From a virus: a stretch of DNA of 26,345 nt. The translations under genes were made by a program, and so were the position numbers. Below are positions 1 to 11,800 of this stretch, piece by piece (position 1 is the first letter of the stretch; every line of letters begins with the position of its first letter). The stretch spans positions 1-26,345 of the IMG/VR virus record IMGVR_UViG_3300017771_000088; one strand, written 5' to 3'. Below the pieces are notes generated by a model. The model was not told where the DNA came from. It worked only from the letters and a program-made list of their open reading frames with translations, and made no database searches.

Positions 1-234
1 AATAATAGGATGCGTATCTATGATAATAGCATTACACCCGAAGTTCCTAAGAATCCTGACTTTAAAGTATCAACAGTTTACTATCAGGTAGAGAATGGCC
101 ATGATCGTGATGGATTGGGTTCAGAAGAGAATTACTTCTGGAAAACAGCAAAAGAAAGGAATGATTTGTCTATAAATGTTGAAGCAGATCCTAATATTGG
201 AGCAGGAAATACTGCAATTGATGGTTTAGGATAA
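1..234 (+). CDS. C-terminal fragment of an upstream late gene, unidentified
   Basis: The frame is open from the first base of the window (codons AAT AAT AGG ATG), so the ATG at 10 is probably internal and the true start lies upstream. The visible 77 residues are hydrophilic, rich in Asp, Asn and Glu, with a Tyr-Phe-Trp cluster (ENYFWKTAKE), and end in a Gly/Ala/Asn-rich tail (GAGNTAIDGLG). There is no signal peptide or membrane segment. I do not recognise the family from this piece. In T4-like marine phages the gene upstream of gp25 is often a baseplate or hub component such as gp5 or gp53, so that is a guess from position only. The reading frame is secure because the stop codon is followed at once by a terminator. 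Confidence 0.75.
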   Translation, partial: NNRMRIYDNSITPEVPKNPDFKVSTVYYQVENGHDRDGLGSEENYFWKTAKERNDLSINVEADPNIGAGNTAIDGLG

Positions 235-248
235 AAACTAATACATAT

Positions 249-289
249 AGTGTCTAAATAGAACAAATGTTCGTTTAGGCACTTTTTTT
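249..289 (+). terminator. Strong intrinsic terminator with a late-promoter-like word in its left arm
   Basis: The left arm at 249-264 pairs with the right arm at 269-283. The outer block AGTGTCTAAA pairs with TTTAGGCACT, including one T-G pair. A T-G wobble and one bulged A follow, then GAAC pairs with GTTC around the tetraloop AAAT (265-268). Seven T residues follow at 283-289. This is a textbook rho-independent terminator placed 15 bases after the stop codon of the upstream gene. The left arm contains TCTAAATA (253-260), which resembles the late promoter word. Confidence 0.9.
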
Positions 290-299
290 GTGTCTTCTT

Positions 300-304
300 G
301 GAGG
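300..304 (+). promoter_or_regulatory. Shine-Dalgarno site of the 53-residue ORF
   Basis: GGAGG lies five bases before the ATG at 310. It is the clearest ribosome binding site in the window and supports the small ORF as a real gene. Confidence 0.8.
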
Positions 305-309
305 TTCCC

Positions 310-471
310 ATGTCAGAAAAAATGCTAAGAGAGATCGCAAACGATTCTTTAACTCCTAAAAAGAGTGATAAGGAGAGTTCTAGTGACTTATTTGAACGTC
401 TTCGTGGAGAAGATGAAGACGGTTTAGACTATGAAATTGAAAGTTACGAAGTTATCTCAGAATATCGTTAA
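310..471 (+). CDS. Small acidic hypothetical protein, 53 residues
   Basis: This short gene begins at an ATG preceded by GGAGG at five-base spacing and ends at TAA 469-471. The product starts MSEKMLREIANDSL and ends in an acidic and aromatic tail (DYEIESYEVISEYR). I count 16 acidic against 8 basic residues. There are no cysteines, signal peptide or hydrophobic helix. It lies alone between a terminator and the gp25 late promoter, so it may be expressed separately from the baseplate operon. I do not recognise the family. The strong ribosome binding site, codon use like its neighbours and a fit between two regulatory signals argue that it is translated. Confidence 0.72.
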   Translation: MSEKMLREIANDSLTPKKSDKESSSDLFERLRGEDEDGLDYEIESYEVISEYR

Positions 472-479
472 GAAACCCT

Positions 480-487
480 GATAAATA
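480..487 (+). promoter_or_regulatory. T4-type late promoter upstream of gp25
   Basis: GATAAATA matches the NATAAATA late promoter of T4-like phages, which is recognised by the gp55 sigma factor with gp33 and the gp45 clamp in T4. The last base lies 23 bases before the gp25 ATG, so transcription would start about 17 bases before the gene. It probably drives gp25, gp6 and the first giant gene, because no other promoter-like word is evident at those junctions. Confidence 0.75.
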
Positions 488-490
488 AAA

Positions 491-502
491 TATAGTACTA
501 TA
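491..502 (+). other. Perfect 12-bp palindrome in the gp25 leader
   Basis: TATAGTACTATA equals its own reverse complement and lies at or just before the expected start of transcription from the late promoter at 480-487. The related word TATAGTATA occurs at 25581-25589 after the gp13 late promoter. Function unknown; AT-rich sequence makes short palindromes fairly common. Confidence 0.4.
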
Positions 503-510
503 AGTTTCTA

Positions 511-912
511 ATGCCAACTCAAAGAGTTAGTAAAAGTTTCAAAGATCTTAGTATGTCATTCAAATTTAATCCTTTGAGTGGCGATTTAATTGCTTTGAAG
601 AACGAAAACGCAATAGCGAGAGCTGTGCGTAATATAGTGTTGACTACACCTGGTGAAAAGTTTTTTGATCCTGATTTTGGATCGAGTATAGGTGAAATAT
701 TATTTGAGAACGTTGATGAGATCACTGCTGTATCAATTCAAGATGAAATTAAGAGTTGTCTTAAAAATTATGAGCCTAGAGTTGACTTAACTGATGTGGT
801 TGTAGATCCTAACTTTGACGAAAATCAATTTGATGTAAAAATAACTTATAGAATAGTTGGTATTGATATACCACCTTCAGAATTAGAATTTGCCTTGCTT
901 CCATCACGATAA
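511..912 (+). CDS. 25: Baseplate wedge subunit gp25
   Basis: The product has 133 residues, almost the same as T4 gp25 (132). It shows the family signature: a short N-terminal segment, then FKFNPLSGDLIALKNE (compare FKRNPVTGDLIKKSNE in T4), then LTTPGEKFFDPDFGS near residues 44-58, and a C-terminal beta-rich part ending in a predicted strand. Family members are lysozyme-like in name only; they act as a structural wedge protein that joins gp6 and the sheath-proximal inner baseplate. I chose the start at 511 because the following residues align with the T4 N-terminus and the late promoter is correctly spaced. No clear Shine-Dalgarno site is visible. The stop codon is followed directly by the gp6 ATG, which suggests coupled translation. 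Confidence 0.95.
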   Translation: MPTQRVSKSFKDLSMSFKFNPLSGDLIALKNENAIARAVRNIVLTTPGEKFFDPDFGSSIGEILFENVDEITAVSIQDEIKSCLKNYEPRVDLTDVVVDPNFDENQFDVKITYRIVGIDIPPSELEFALLPSR

Positions 913-2841
913 ATGTCACTTTTAAACTTTACTAGTCTGGATTTTGACCAGATTAAAGAAACACTTAAACAATATTTACAATCCAACTCGAATTTTACGG
1001 ATTATGACTTCGAGGGGTCTAATTTGTCAACAGTTTTAGACGTTTTAGCATATAATACCTACATTACTTCATATAATGCCAATATGATCTCAAATGAGGT
1101 CTTTATTGACAGTGCAACCCTTAGAGAAAACGTTGTTGCACTTGCTAGAAACATCGGATACGTTCCAAGATCTAAAAAAGCAGCAATAGCAAGGATAAAT
1201 TTCTCTGTAGAGCCAGGAATTTCACCTCCACCTACAACAATTACGCTAAAAAAAGGGCCAGTTGTTGGATCGAGTGCATTTGGAGGTCAATCTTTCGTTT
1301 TTGGTGTTACAAAAGACGTTACAAAGACTGTGGTGGATGGAGTAGCATATTTTTACGATGTAGATGTTAAAGAAGGCACTGTAGTTGATCAAAAATTCCC
1401 ATATTCTACAAATAATATCAATCAGAGGTTCATTTTATCGAACGCAGGGATCGATTTAAGCACTTTAGAGGTCTATGTAAGACCAAGTTCGACTTCTTCT
1501 CTACTTTCTAGTTACACAAGGCAGGATAGTCTGTTTGATGCGGTCACAGGGAGTTCAATAACTAAAGATTCGCTGATTTATTACATTCAAGAGATCGAAG
1601 ATGAACAATATGAGATCATTTTTGGTGACGGAATCTTTGGAAAAGCACTTGCAGACGGAAATATAGTTGAAGTTTCGTATATTATATCAAATGGATCAGA
1701 AGCTAACGGTATCAGTAACTTAAGTTTTAGTGGAAAATGCACTTATACTCGAAATGCAGTCGAAAACACCATAACTAGTGGTATTTCACTCGTAACTGCT
1801 GATAATCCCTCTAGTGGTGGAGACGAAATTGAGAGCGTTGACTCTGTTAAAAAGTTTGCACCGCAAATTTATGGTACTCAAAACCGTGCTTTGACCTCAA
1901 ATGACTATGAAATCTTAATTCCCAACAAAATTTACCCAGAAACTGAGTCAATTTCGGTTTATGGTGGTGAAGAACTAGTTCCTCCACAGTATGGGAAGGT
2001 GTTTATTAGCATAAAACCAAGAACTGGAGACTTTGTTCCTAATGCAATTAAGGAAAATATCAAAAGAGACCTTAGAAAATACTCTGTAGCAGGAATTGTG
2101 CCTGAAATACTCGATCTCAAGTATCTCTACCTTGAGACTGACAGTAATGTTTACTATAATACCAGTCTTGCACCTAATGTATCGATGGTTTCATCAACAA
2201 TTCTGAACAATATCAACAAATTGGCTGCATCTGCAGAGTTAAATAAGTATGGAGCAAGGTTCAAATACAGTAAATTCCTTAAAGTTATTGATCAAAGTCA
2301 TGAATCTGTAACCTCCAACGTTACAACCGTTGAAATGAGACGAGATTTAAGATTGTCAATAGATCAATTTGCAGAATATGCAATTGATTTTGGTAATCAG
2401 TTTCATATTTCATCCATGGATGGATTCAATATTCGATCCACTGCATTTAAAGTATTGGATATTGGTAATGAAGTTTACCTTTATGACATTCCAAACACTG
2501 ATAAAAAGACTGGATCACTTGGTTTATTCTCTTTAGACTCACCAAGTTCAACAACCCCAATGATTGAAAGATCAAATGTAGGAGTTGTCAACTATAATAC
2601 TGGTCGAATGACTCTTAACCCTATCAACATTATCTCAGGTAAAACAAAAGATGCTCAACAGATCATGGAAATATCTGTTGTTCCCGAATCAAATGACGTA
2701 ATTGGATTACAGGATCTTTATTTGCAACTAGATACTAGTAGTGTAGAAATGGTTGTTGATGAAATTGCTTCAGGTGCAGACCCATCAGGATCAACATATA
2801 CAGTTACATCAAGTTATACAGACAGAAAGATTATAAGATAA
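913..2841 (+). CDS. 6: Baseplate wedge subunit gp6 (baseplate J-like)
   Basis: The product has 642 residues against 660 for T4 gp6. The N-terminus carries the conserved pattern LDFDQIKETLKQYL...FTDYDFEGSNL...LAYNTYI...NEVFIDSATLRENVV...GYVPRSKKA (residues about 9-95). The middle carries the baseplate J core, EIIFGDGIFGKALADGN near residues 234-248, followed by V.VSY and a Gly/Asn turn. The C-terminal half (QNRALTSNDYEILI near residue 320, then KVFISIKP) fits the region that forms the gp6 ring in T4. gp6 dimers link neighbouring wedges into the inner baseplate ring. The ATG directly abuts the gp25 stop codon, and the next gene starts three bases after its stop, so the three form one translational unit. 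Confidence 0.95.
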   Translation: MSLLNFTSLDFDQIKETLKQYLQSNSNFTDYDFEGSNLSTVLDVLAYNTYITSYNANMISNEVFIDSATLRENVVALARNIGYVPRSKKAAIARINFSVEPGISPPPTTITLKKGPVVGSSAFGGQSFVFGVTKDVTKTVVDGVAYFYDVDVKEGTVVDQKFPYSTNNINQRFILSNAGIDLSTLEVYVRPSSTSSLLSSYTRQDSLFDAVTGSSITKDSLIYYIQEIEDEQYEIIFGDGIFGKALADGNIVEVSYIISNGSEANGISNLSFSGKCTYTRNAVENTITSGISLVTADNPSSGGDEIESVDSVKKFAPQIYGTQNRALTSNDYEILIPNKIYPETESISVYGGEELVPPQYGKVFISIKPRTGDFVPNAIKENIKRDLRKYSVAGIVPEILDLKYLYLETDSNVYYNTSLAPNVSMVSSTILNNINKLAASAELNKYGARFKYSKFLKVIDQSHESVTSNVTTVEMRRDLRLSIDQFAEYAIDFGNQFHISSMDGFNIRSTAFKVLDIGNEVYLYDIPNTDKKTGSLGLFSLDSPSSTTPMIERSNVGVVNYNTGRMTLNPINIISGKTKDAQQIMEISVVPESNDVIGLQDLYLQLDTSSVEMVVDEIASGADPSGSTYTVTSSYTDRKIIR

Positions 2842-2844
2842 CAC

Positions 2845-5800
2845 ATGACCGATAAAAGAGTTCAAATCAATAAAGTTGTCAAAGAGCAACTTCCTTCTTA
2901 TGTGAAGGATGACAGCCCTTTAGTCGGTGAATTTTTAAGTGCATACTATCAGGGTCAAGAATATCAAGGTGGCCCAATTGATATAATCAGTAATCTAGAC
3001 TCTTATATACAATTAAACAAATCAGGCACTCTAGTCGGTTTTACGACCCTCTCAAGTGCTGTTGGCCAATTTGATCAAACTATATCTGTAAAGGATACAA
3101 CTGGATTTCCTGAGAACTATGGTTTATTAAAAATAGATAATGAGATAATAACATATACTGGATTAACTACAAATTCATTTACTGGATGTATTCGTGGATT
3201 TAGTGGTATTACATCATTTAGTAATCCTGATGAACCAGAAGAATTTGTATTCTCTACTTCTAAAGCAGGAACTCATGCAGTTGGTGTTGGAACAAGTGGT
3301 GGTGTAGTTGAAAATTTAAGCACATTATTTCTAAAAGAATTTTTAAAGAAGTCTAAGAAACAATTTTTACCTGGTTTTCAAAAAGATCTAAACTCTGCAT
3401 TAAACCAACCACAGTTTATTCGTCATTCAAAAGACTTTTATAACTCTAGAGGAACTGACGAATCATTTAAATTACTATTCAAGTCATTATATAACGAAGA
3501 AGTAGATATTGTTAGACCTGCTGATTATGTAATTGCACCATCTGATGCAAATTACAGAAAAACTCGTGACATAATAGTTGAGGCAATACAAGGTGATCCT
3601 ATGGATCTAGAGAATAGAACACTATTTCAAGATCCCATAGAGAATCTATCTAGAGCATATGGCCCTGTATCAATGGTTGAAAGAGTAAGGGTTGGTCTTT
3701 TAACAGAAACATATTATAAAGTCAGTATTGATGCTTCTTTTGGAACAGGTAGTTCTGATGAATTACTTTATGGTAATTTTGCTATCCATGCCAATTCTAA
3801 AAACGTTGGATCTGTTGGTGCAGCACAAACTTACATTGATGTAGATTCAACTATAGGTTTCCCCGATGAAGGAACTTTAACCTTCAAATATCAAAATGGA
3901 ACTACAGGAATTTGCACATATGCAAGCACAAACGTTACTCAGTTTTTAGGCATAACCACAACTGGTATTACTACCACTATTAAGGATGCTACAGCGATTA
4001 GACAGAATACTTATGTTTATGCCTCTGGGCAAGCAAACAGCACTGCAGGGGTCACTACAGACGGTATACGTTGTAGAATAACAGGTGTATTGAGTGGTGT
4101 AGAACTTCCGAATACTTTTTATCAAAGACAGGGTGCTAAGATCAAATTAAAGTCTTTAGGTAAAATTGCTAAAGTAACTGATTTTAAATCAAACAACTGG
4201 GTTTTTAATGTTCAACCAAAATATGATGTTAATACTATTACGTTACAAGATGCTTCAGGCCCAACATATGAAATAGTAACTGATGATTTTCATAGAATAA
4301 GATTAAATGATACGATAACAGTTCAAACATCAACTGGAGATTTAGATTCATCCTACACTGTTACTGACGTTTTAAGTAACGTTAAAATTAGAATGCAGGG
4401 GTCTACTATAAGTGATCTTACTGCCGTTCTTTCTATAAGAAAATTACTTAACAAACCAAATGCAGACGGAAGTGGAGTTAACAATAATCATCAACATTTA
4501 AATGATTATACTGCAAATACACAGAATGTTTATATGCAAGAAGTTGGATATGCTCATACTCTTTCCAAAATTAAAAATTTAGTTGCATCCAACTCTTTAC
4601 CAACTTATGGTGATGATCATAAATTAAATCCAAGCACACAAAAAATTAATTTATCAGGAACTTTCCAAGGTGGTCAGACTATCATTGGAATAACAACTGG
4701 TTCTAATGATCATAATTTCTTTAGTGGAGATGCTATCTACTATACACCACAAAAAAATGCTGCAGGAGGAATAGATAGTTTTCTGTTTAGTGAGGGATTA
4801 TATTTCGTTGAAAGAGTAAACTTGAATGATATAAGATTAGCAAAATCTAGATCAAATTTATATGATGGCAATTACACAAAGGTCTCAGAAACAACTGTTA
4901 CTACAGATATTGTAAATAATACTTTTGAAAAATATGAGTTTCATAAAAAACAGATTTTACCTCAAAAACTGTTTAGAGAAATTGATATGCCAGTTTATGA
5001 TGGTAAAGAATATAAAACAGAAATAGGATATAATGGAATCTTAATTAATGGCGTTGAAATACTAAGTTATAAATCTCAAGATCTCTGTTACTATGGTAAT
5101 ATTAAGTCTATAGACGTTACAGGTGGTGGAAGAAAGTATGATGTTATAAATCCACCTCAATTGGCAATTAACGATGGTGTAGGAGCAGGTGCTACAGGAT
5201 ATGTAGCAACTAGAGGTAATTTGCAAGAAATACGAGTTCTAGAGCCTGGCTTTGATTACGTCGATGTTCCTAAAGTATCAATAAGTGGAGGAAATGGAAC
5301 TGGTGCTGTAGCAGAATGTAAAATGGTTACAGTTCCTTATCAGGTAGTATTTAATTCTGGTTCAGGATCTCAAACTGTTGCTATAACTACTACTATTGTT
5401 AAAAACTCTCTTGGAATTAATACAGAGGGTAACTATAATGTTGGATTTTTAACATATCATAAACTTAGAAATTATGAAAAAGTTATATACGATACTCTTG
5501 GAGAAAAGGCTTTATCTGGATTAAGCACTGGAGCAGTTTATTATGTTAATACAGATGCTCCTACTGGAATAACTACAATATCCAGTTGGTTGGATTATGA
5601 CGGAGCAAAGTGGTATCCAGAAAAAACGATTAGACTTCATAGAAACTTAAATGAAGCAGTCTCTGGTATTAACACAATATCATATACTGGTTTTGGTGAA
5701 GGAAACCACCAGTTTCGATCATTTAATGGTAAATTGCAAGTTGGTAGTATAAATGTATTGGATTCAGGTGAAGGATATGAAAATAAACTTAAAACATGTC

Positions 5801-8800
5801 AACCAACTGGTATCAATACTGCACTTGATATAATCACAATCAATAACCACGATTATAAGACAGGTGAGATTGTAACATATTCTTCTGATTCTGATGGAAC
5901 CGCTATAGGAGGTCTTTCAAACAGTAAAAAATATTATATTTATGTTGTAGATGGTAATAATTTTAAGTTATCGACTGTAGGTGTTGGAACAACTGCAAAA
6001 GACTTTTATCTTAGAACAAAACAATATGAAAACTTTACATCCGTTGGAGTTGCAACTCATAGTTTTAACTATGACCCCATTGTTGTAAACATTGAAGGTA
6101 AAGTTGGTATAAGTTCAATTGAGGGCGACAATTTTCAATGTGTGCCTCAACCTCTCTTTAGGGGTGAAGTAACATCTATTCATTTAACTGATGGAGGAGT
6201 TGGATATGGTGCTTCTGAAATACTTAATTTTAATAGACAACCTAGAGTTGACTTATATACTGGTGTAAGTGGAGAATTATTGCCTGTTGTTGCTAACGGT
6301 CAAATCATTGACGTTGCAATTAATAATAGAGGCCAATCATATAATACTCCTCCTAGTATTTCAATTACAGGTATTGGAACTGGTGCAGAGTTAGTTCCAG
6401 AAATAGTAGGTGGTCAAATTAGATCAGTTAAGATAATTAAAGGTGGTATTGGTTATGGTGCATCTACAACCTCATTAAATGTAGAATCTTCTGGTGAGTT
6501 TGCCATATTCCAAGCAAATCTTAAGACATGGCAAGTAAATGAAGTTAGAAAGAATTTTACTAATATAGATGATTCAGATGTATTCATAGAAAAACCAACA
6601 CAGATTGGTCTTGAATTACAATGCTCACATGCATATGCACCAAGAGGTTTAAGAAAGATTGTATATCAAAATAATTCAGATGGCGATGCTTTATATGGTA
6701 GCAGAGATTTAACTTTATCGGGTGGTGTAGAAGAGAATAAAACACAACACTCACCGATTATTGGTTGGGCATATGATGGTCTTCCAATATATGGGCCTTA
6801 TGGATATGAGAAAAGCACTGGTGGATCGGTAACTCAACTGAATTCTGGATATTCTGTAGATTTAAAAACTAATAGACCACCAACTAGTGTTTTCCCACAA
6901 GAGTTCTTTGTTGAAGACTTTACATGGAATAGTAATACTGACGAAAGTTACCTTGATGAAAATAACGGTAGATATGGAGTAACTCCTGAATATCCAAATG
7001 GAATATATGCATACTATGCAACTCTTGAATCAACAGTAACTGATGATGCTACTGATCCGTTTGACAATTTTAAGAAACCAAAATTCCCATACTTATTAGG
7101 TGAAAGTTTTGGAGCACAACCAAATCAATTTAACTTTTTATCTAAAAATAATCAGGATCAAATTAATCTTAACAAAACTGATTGGGTAAGAAATACTGAA
7201 CCATATGAATTATTACAAGATAATAGTTCTTATGATTATGTAAGTCAATCATACAAATATGTTACTCAAGAGGGTTCTATTGTCTATGCTTCAGAGGGAT
7301 CTGTAGAAAAAGTTGGTGTTGTTACTGGTGGTTCTTCATATCAAGTTGGTGATAAACTTGTCTTTGAAGAAAAAGTTGCTGAAAATTTTGAAACAGTTGG
7401 AAAGGTATCAAGAGTAAGAGGGCCTGGAATTGGAACTATTTCAGTTACTAATACCAAATTAAATAATATAGAGTTTTATCCTGCTGATGAAAGAGGTAGA
7501 TTTGTTGGAGTTCATACCACTCCACTCAATTTACAAAATGGAGATAAAGTTTACATTTCTGGAATATCAACCACAAATTCTAAACTTGGTGGCAAGTCTT
7601 ACACTATTGGAATATCATCTTCAAAATTGGTAGTTTCTGAAGCTATACCAAAAATTTCTGTTTCGGGATTAGTTACATTCTTTAGTGTTCAGGGTAGATT
7701 ACCTTCTCCAAATGCTGATATTAATAATCTCAATCTAAGGGAAAATGATATTTTAAAAGTTGGTATTGGCACTCAGATGGAAGAGGTTAAAATACTTAAT
7801 ATTGATGCTGCAAATTCTAGAATAAGAGTATTAAGAAATCAAAATAATTTAAGTGATGCTAATAGTGGAGTTGCTCATACTATTAGAACAACAATAGAGG
7901 AAGATCCTAGAAAGTTTAAGATAGATGTTGGTTTTAATACTACATTTAATAATGAAGTTGATTTTGAATATTACTTTAATCCAGTAGAATCTGTTGGTGT
8001 TGGAACTACTGCTGGGCCTGGAATTGGAACGACAGCATCAATATTAAATCCTGGTGGTGGCCCAAGTCAAGTATTCTTACCTTCCAGATCTATACGTTTA
8101 CCAAACCACAAATTTAAAACTGGTGATCAAGTAATATATAATCGAAATACTGGTAATGCGATAGGTATCGCAACTAACCGTGCTAGAGCTAATTTGTTTG
8201 ATGTAGCAGATCGTCTTTCAGAAAATGTTCCTTTATTTGTTGCTAGATTAAATGATGATTTTATTGGATTATCTACAGTTAGAATTGGTTTAGGAACAGC
8301 AGGTGGTGGAATAGATCCAGAGGATGTATTTACTGGTGTTGGAGTCACTATTAAACAACAAAGTTTAATGTATTTTACTGGCATTGGAACTGGTAAATAT
8401 CATAGTCTTAGAAGAAATTTTAATGAAACAGTAAAAGGATCCGTAGAGAAGAATTTAATTACTGTATCTGCTGCTAGTAGCCATGGATTAACTAATAATG
8501 ATAGGGTATATTTAACTGTAAATGCTGGAATTACCACAACCGTTCCTGTCAAATATAATAAAGCAAATAGAAAATTAATTGCTAGAGAATTAGATTTTGT
8601 AGCAGCTGGTGTTAATACTTCAGGATCTATAATTGGTAATCAAAATACAATTACCATAGCAAGTCATGAAATGGTTACTGGCCAAAGAGTGGTTCATACA
8701 GCGACTACATCTGTGGGTGGATTGACTCATGACGAAGAATATTTTGTGTACGTAGTTGATAAAGATAAAATTAAATTATGTGGTAGTAGATTCCAAACAA

Positions 8801-11800
8801 ACCAAAGTAAACCTGTATTTGTTCCGTTAGATGTATCGGCAGTAGGTGCTGCGGGAACATTGGGTCTTGTCAATCCACCATTAGAGTTTTACAAAAATGG
8901 AACTATAACATTTGATTTATCGGATTCATCATTATCATTTACAAAGGTTGCAGATACGTTACCCGCTTTTGATTTAGAACTTTATACCGATTATAATTTC
9001 ATTCATGAATATACTTCAAATGAACAGTCATCTACTTTTAATGTAAGTAGAACTGGAACTGTTGGTATTGATGGTAAACTAATATTGACATATAATCAAA
9101 ATACTCCAAAAATACTTTATTACAACTTAGTTGCAAATACGTCATCAGATAATCCAGATATAAACAAAGAACTTGTATTAGACAGAGAAATTATAGGAAA
9201 TAATTCTATAAACTTTAGAGATAGTCGTTATGCTGGTCAATTTAATATCCTTACAAATTCTACGAATACGTTTACATATGATTTAAATAGATTCCCTGAA
9301 GAAGAATCATATACAAGTTCAACTACAACGATATTAAGTTATGACACTACATCTAAAACTGCATATGGCCCAATAGCAGCAGTTTCATTATCTGAAAAAG
9401 GAAAAGGATACACTAGATTACCTGGTGTTTCAACTGTTACTTCTGACACAGGATCTGGTGCTATTTTAGAAGCATCTAGTAGATCAATAGGAGTTCCTCA
9501 AACAACAAAACTTGAAAGTATTGGTTTTGATTATCCATCAGATTTTACATTAAGACCTCAATCAAAATTACCTCAGATCATTAAGATATCAGCACTATCT
9601 GGTCTTAAATCTGTTGGTATCACTTCTTATGGTAGAGGATATAATCATCCACCATCATTAGTTCTTCTTGATGGTCTTACAAGAGCGAAAGATAATGATG
9701 CGGATTTATCTTATAATTTATCAACTCCTGATAGAGCTGGGTTTGTAGATATTATAGAAAACACTTTTGGATTATCTAACGTTACTCCAATTATAGTTCC
9801 AGTTAATAATCCTAATGGAATTAGAGTAACTAATCTTGTTTATGATTCATCTTCAGATACTGTTGCAGCAACATTAAAAGTTGCTTATAGTTTAGCAGCA
9901 GAATTTCCTATAGAGATTGGTGATAAATTACTAATTGAAAATGCTAGTGTTGGAGTTGGATCTACAGGAAAAGGATATAATTCTGATCAATATGATTATA
10001 AAACTTTTGAAGTAACACAAGTTCATCAAAATTTAGGTAACGTTGGTATTGTAACTTACAGTATGGGTGGAAATGTTCCAACTGGTGAAACACCTGGTAA
10101 TTTTAATACCATATTATCATCAGCAGTATTAGTCAGAGAAAGAGATTTTCCACAATTCTCTCCAGAATTACAAGTAAACACATTTAACTCTAAAGAGACA
10201 TTAGTATCTGAAACTAGTGTTGGCCCTGTTTCTGGTATTGTTGCTGAATATGATCCAGCGAGTCAGTGGTTGACTGTAGAAGCTGCAAGTGATTTTGAAG
10301 TTGGTAAATTAATAGAATCTACAACTACAGGTGCTAAAGGAACAGTATCTGAAATAGTTCTTACCTTTGATACTAATTTCTTAGTAGATTACTATTCTAT
10401 GGTTAATAATGGATGGGAATATGAAACTGGTTTCCTAAGTAACATTCTACAGGTAACTCATGAAAACGAATACTATCAAAGATTTTCATATGCGATAAAA
10501 TCTAGAGTATTCATGGATAAATGGAAAGATATTGTTAATAATTTAACTCACACTGCAGGATTCCAAAAATTTAGTAATTTACAAGTAGAATCGAATTTAC
10601 CAGTTGCTCAAAAAGCCTCAATGGTAGTTGGAACTTCTGGAACAGTAACTGGTGTTATTGATTTACAAGGATATCAAAGTTTACATGAAGTTAATAACTT
10701 TGATTTAGTTACAGAAAATTTAAAATCAAGATCTCCTGATGCTGGTAATCTCTCTGACGAAATTACTTTCCAGAATCGTATTTTAATTGACTATGCCGAA
10801 TCTGTTGGAAACAGAGTTGTTTCTATTGATAATATTAGCGGTGATTTTAACGATTTACCAAGAACTACAGCATTCTCAGAAGTGGGTAGATTTGATATTT
10901 CTGGCAATAAAGAAAATAGATTTATGGTATATGTGAAAGATAGATTATTTGAAGGTGAGAGACAATTAATGATGGTTAATGCTTTATTTGATCCAATTAG
11001 TGGTCAATCTATGATTAACCAGTATGGTCAAGTCGAAACTATAAGAGATCTTGGATCTATGGATTCTAGTGTTGATGGTAGTGAAGCAGTTCTTAGATTT
11101 TTCCCAAATAAGAGTGAGTTTAACAATTATAATGTAACAACTCTTTCATACAACCTTAATGAACTTGGTCTTACAACTTCATTAACTGCTGGTATATCAA
11201 CTAGCATAGGAGCAGGGTCAAATCCAGTAGGAGCACTTGTTCATATCGGTGCTGCCACAACACTAGGTGGAACTGCTCATGGTGGCGGTGAGGTCATTGT
11301 GGCCACCGTAGGAAGTGCAACCACAACAGGGCTTCCAAGTGCTGCTGGTAAAGCACCATTTGAGATGTTCTGCCCAAGATCTGCTAAAACTATAGTTGCA
11401 ATCGCAACAAGTGAAGGAACAGTTGAATATAACGAATTAAGCATGGTTATGCATCAAAGCAATGTAGGTTTAGGATCTACTGTTGCGTTTGAACAATATG
11501 GGCAATTAACCATTCATAACAGAAGAGATAATCTTGCTGCAGAACCTTTAGGAACATTTAGACCTCATGTAGTTGGTCTTGGAACCACTGCCCAAATTCA
11601 AATTGGATTTACACCAAATGCTGGAATTACAACTGCATTTATTAATTCAGTTACTATAGGAATATCATCTGAATCATATACAGGTTTAGGAACAGTCAAA
11701 TTAAAGAATGGATCATTAATTGCACAATCAACATCCATACCATCAAGATCTGCACCTTATCCTGTAGGTGTTGGTAGCTATGTTGAAGAATTTGATGCAG

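Noticed and set aside
171-178. TATAAATG, one base off the late promoter consensus
   Set aside because: It is within the coding sequence of the upstream gene, lacks the final A, and the terminator at 249-289 would stop any transcript before a gene.
906-913. GATAAATG at the gp25/gp6 junction, resembling the gp25 late promoter
   Set aside because: It lacks the final A, and transcription would begin inside gp6. It is explained by the TAA-ATG junction.
5068-5075. TATAAATC inside giant 1 as a possible internal late promoter
   Set aside because: Mismatch at the last consensus base and no nearby gene start downstream.
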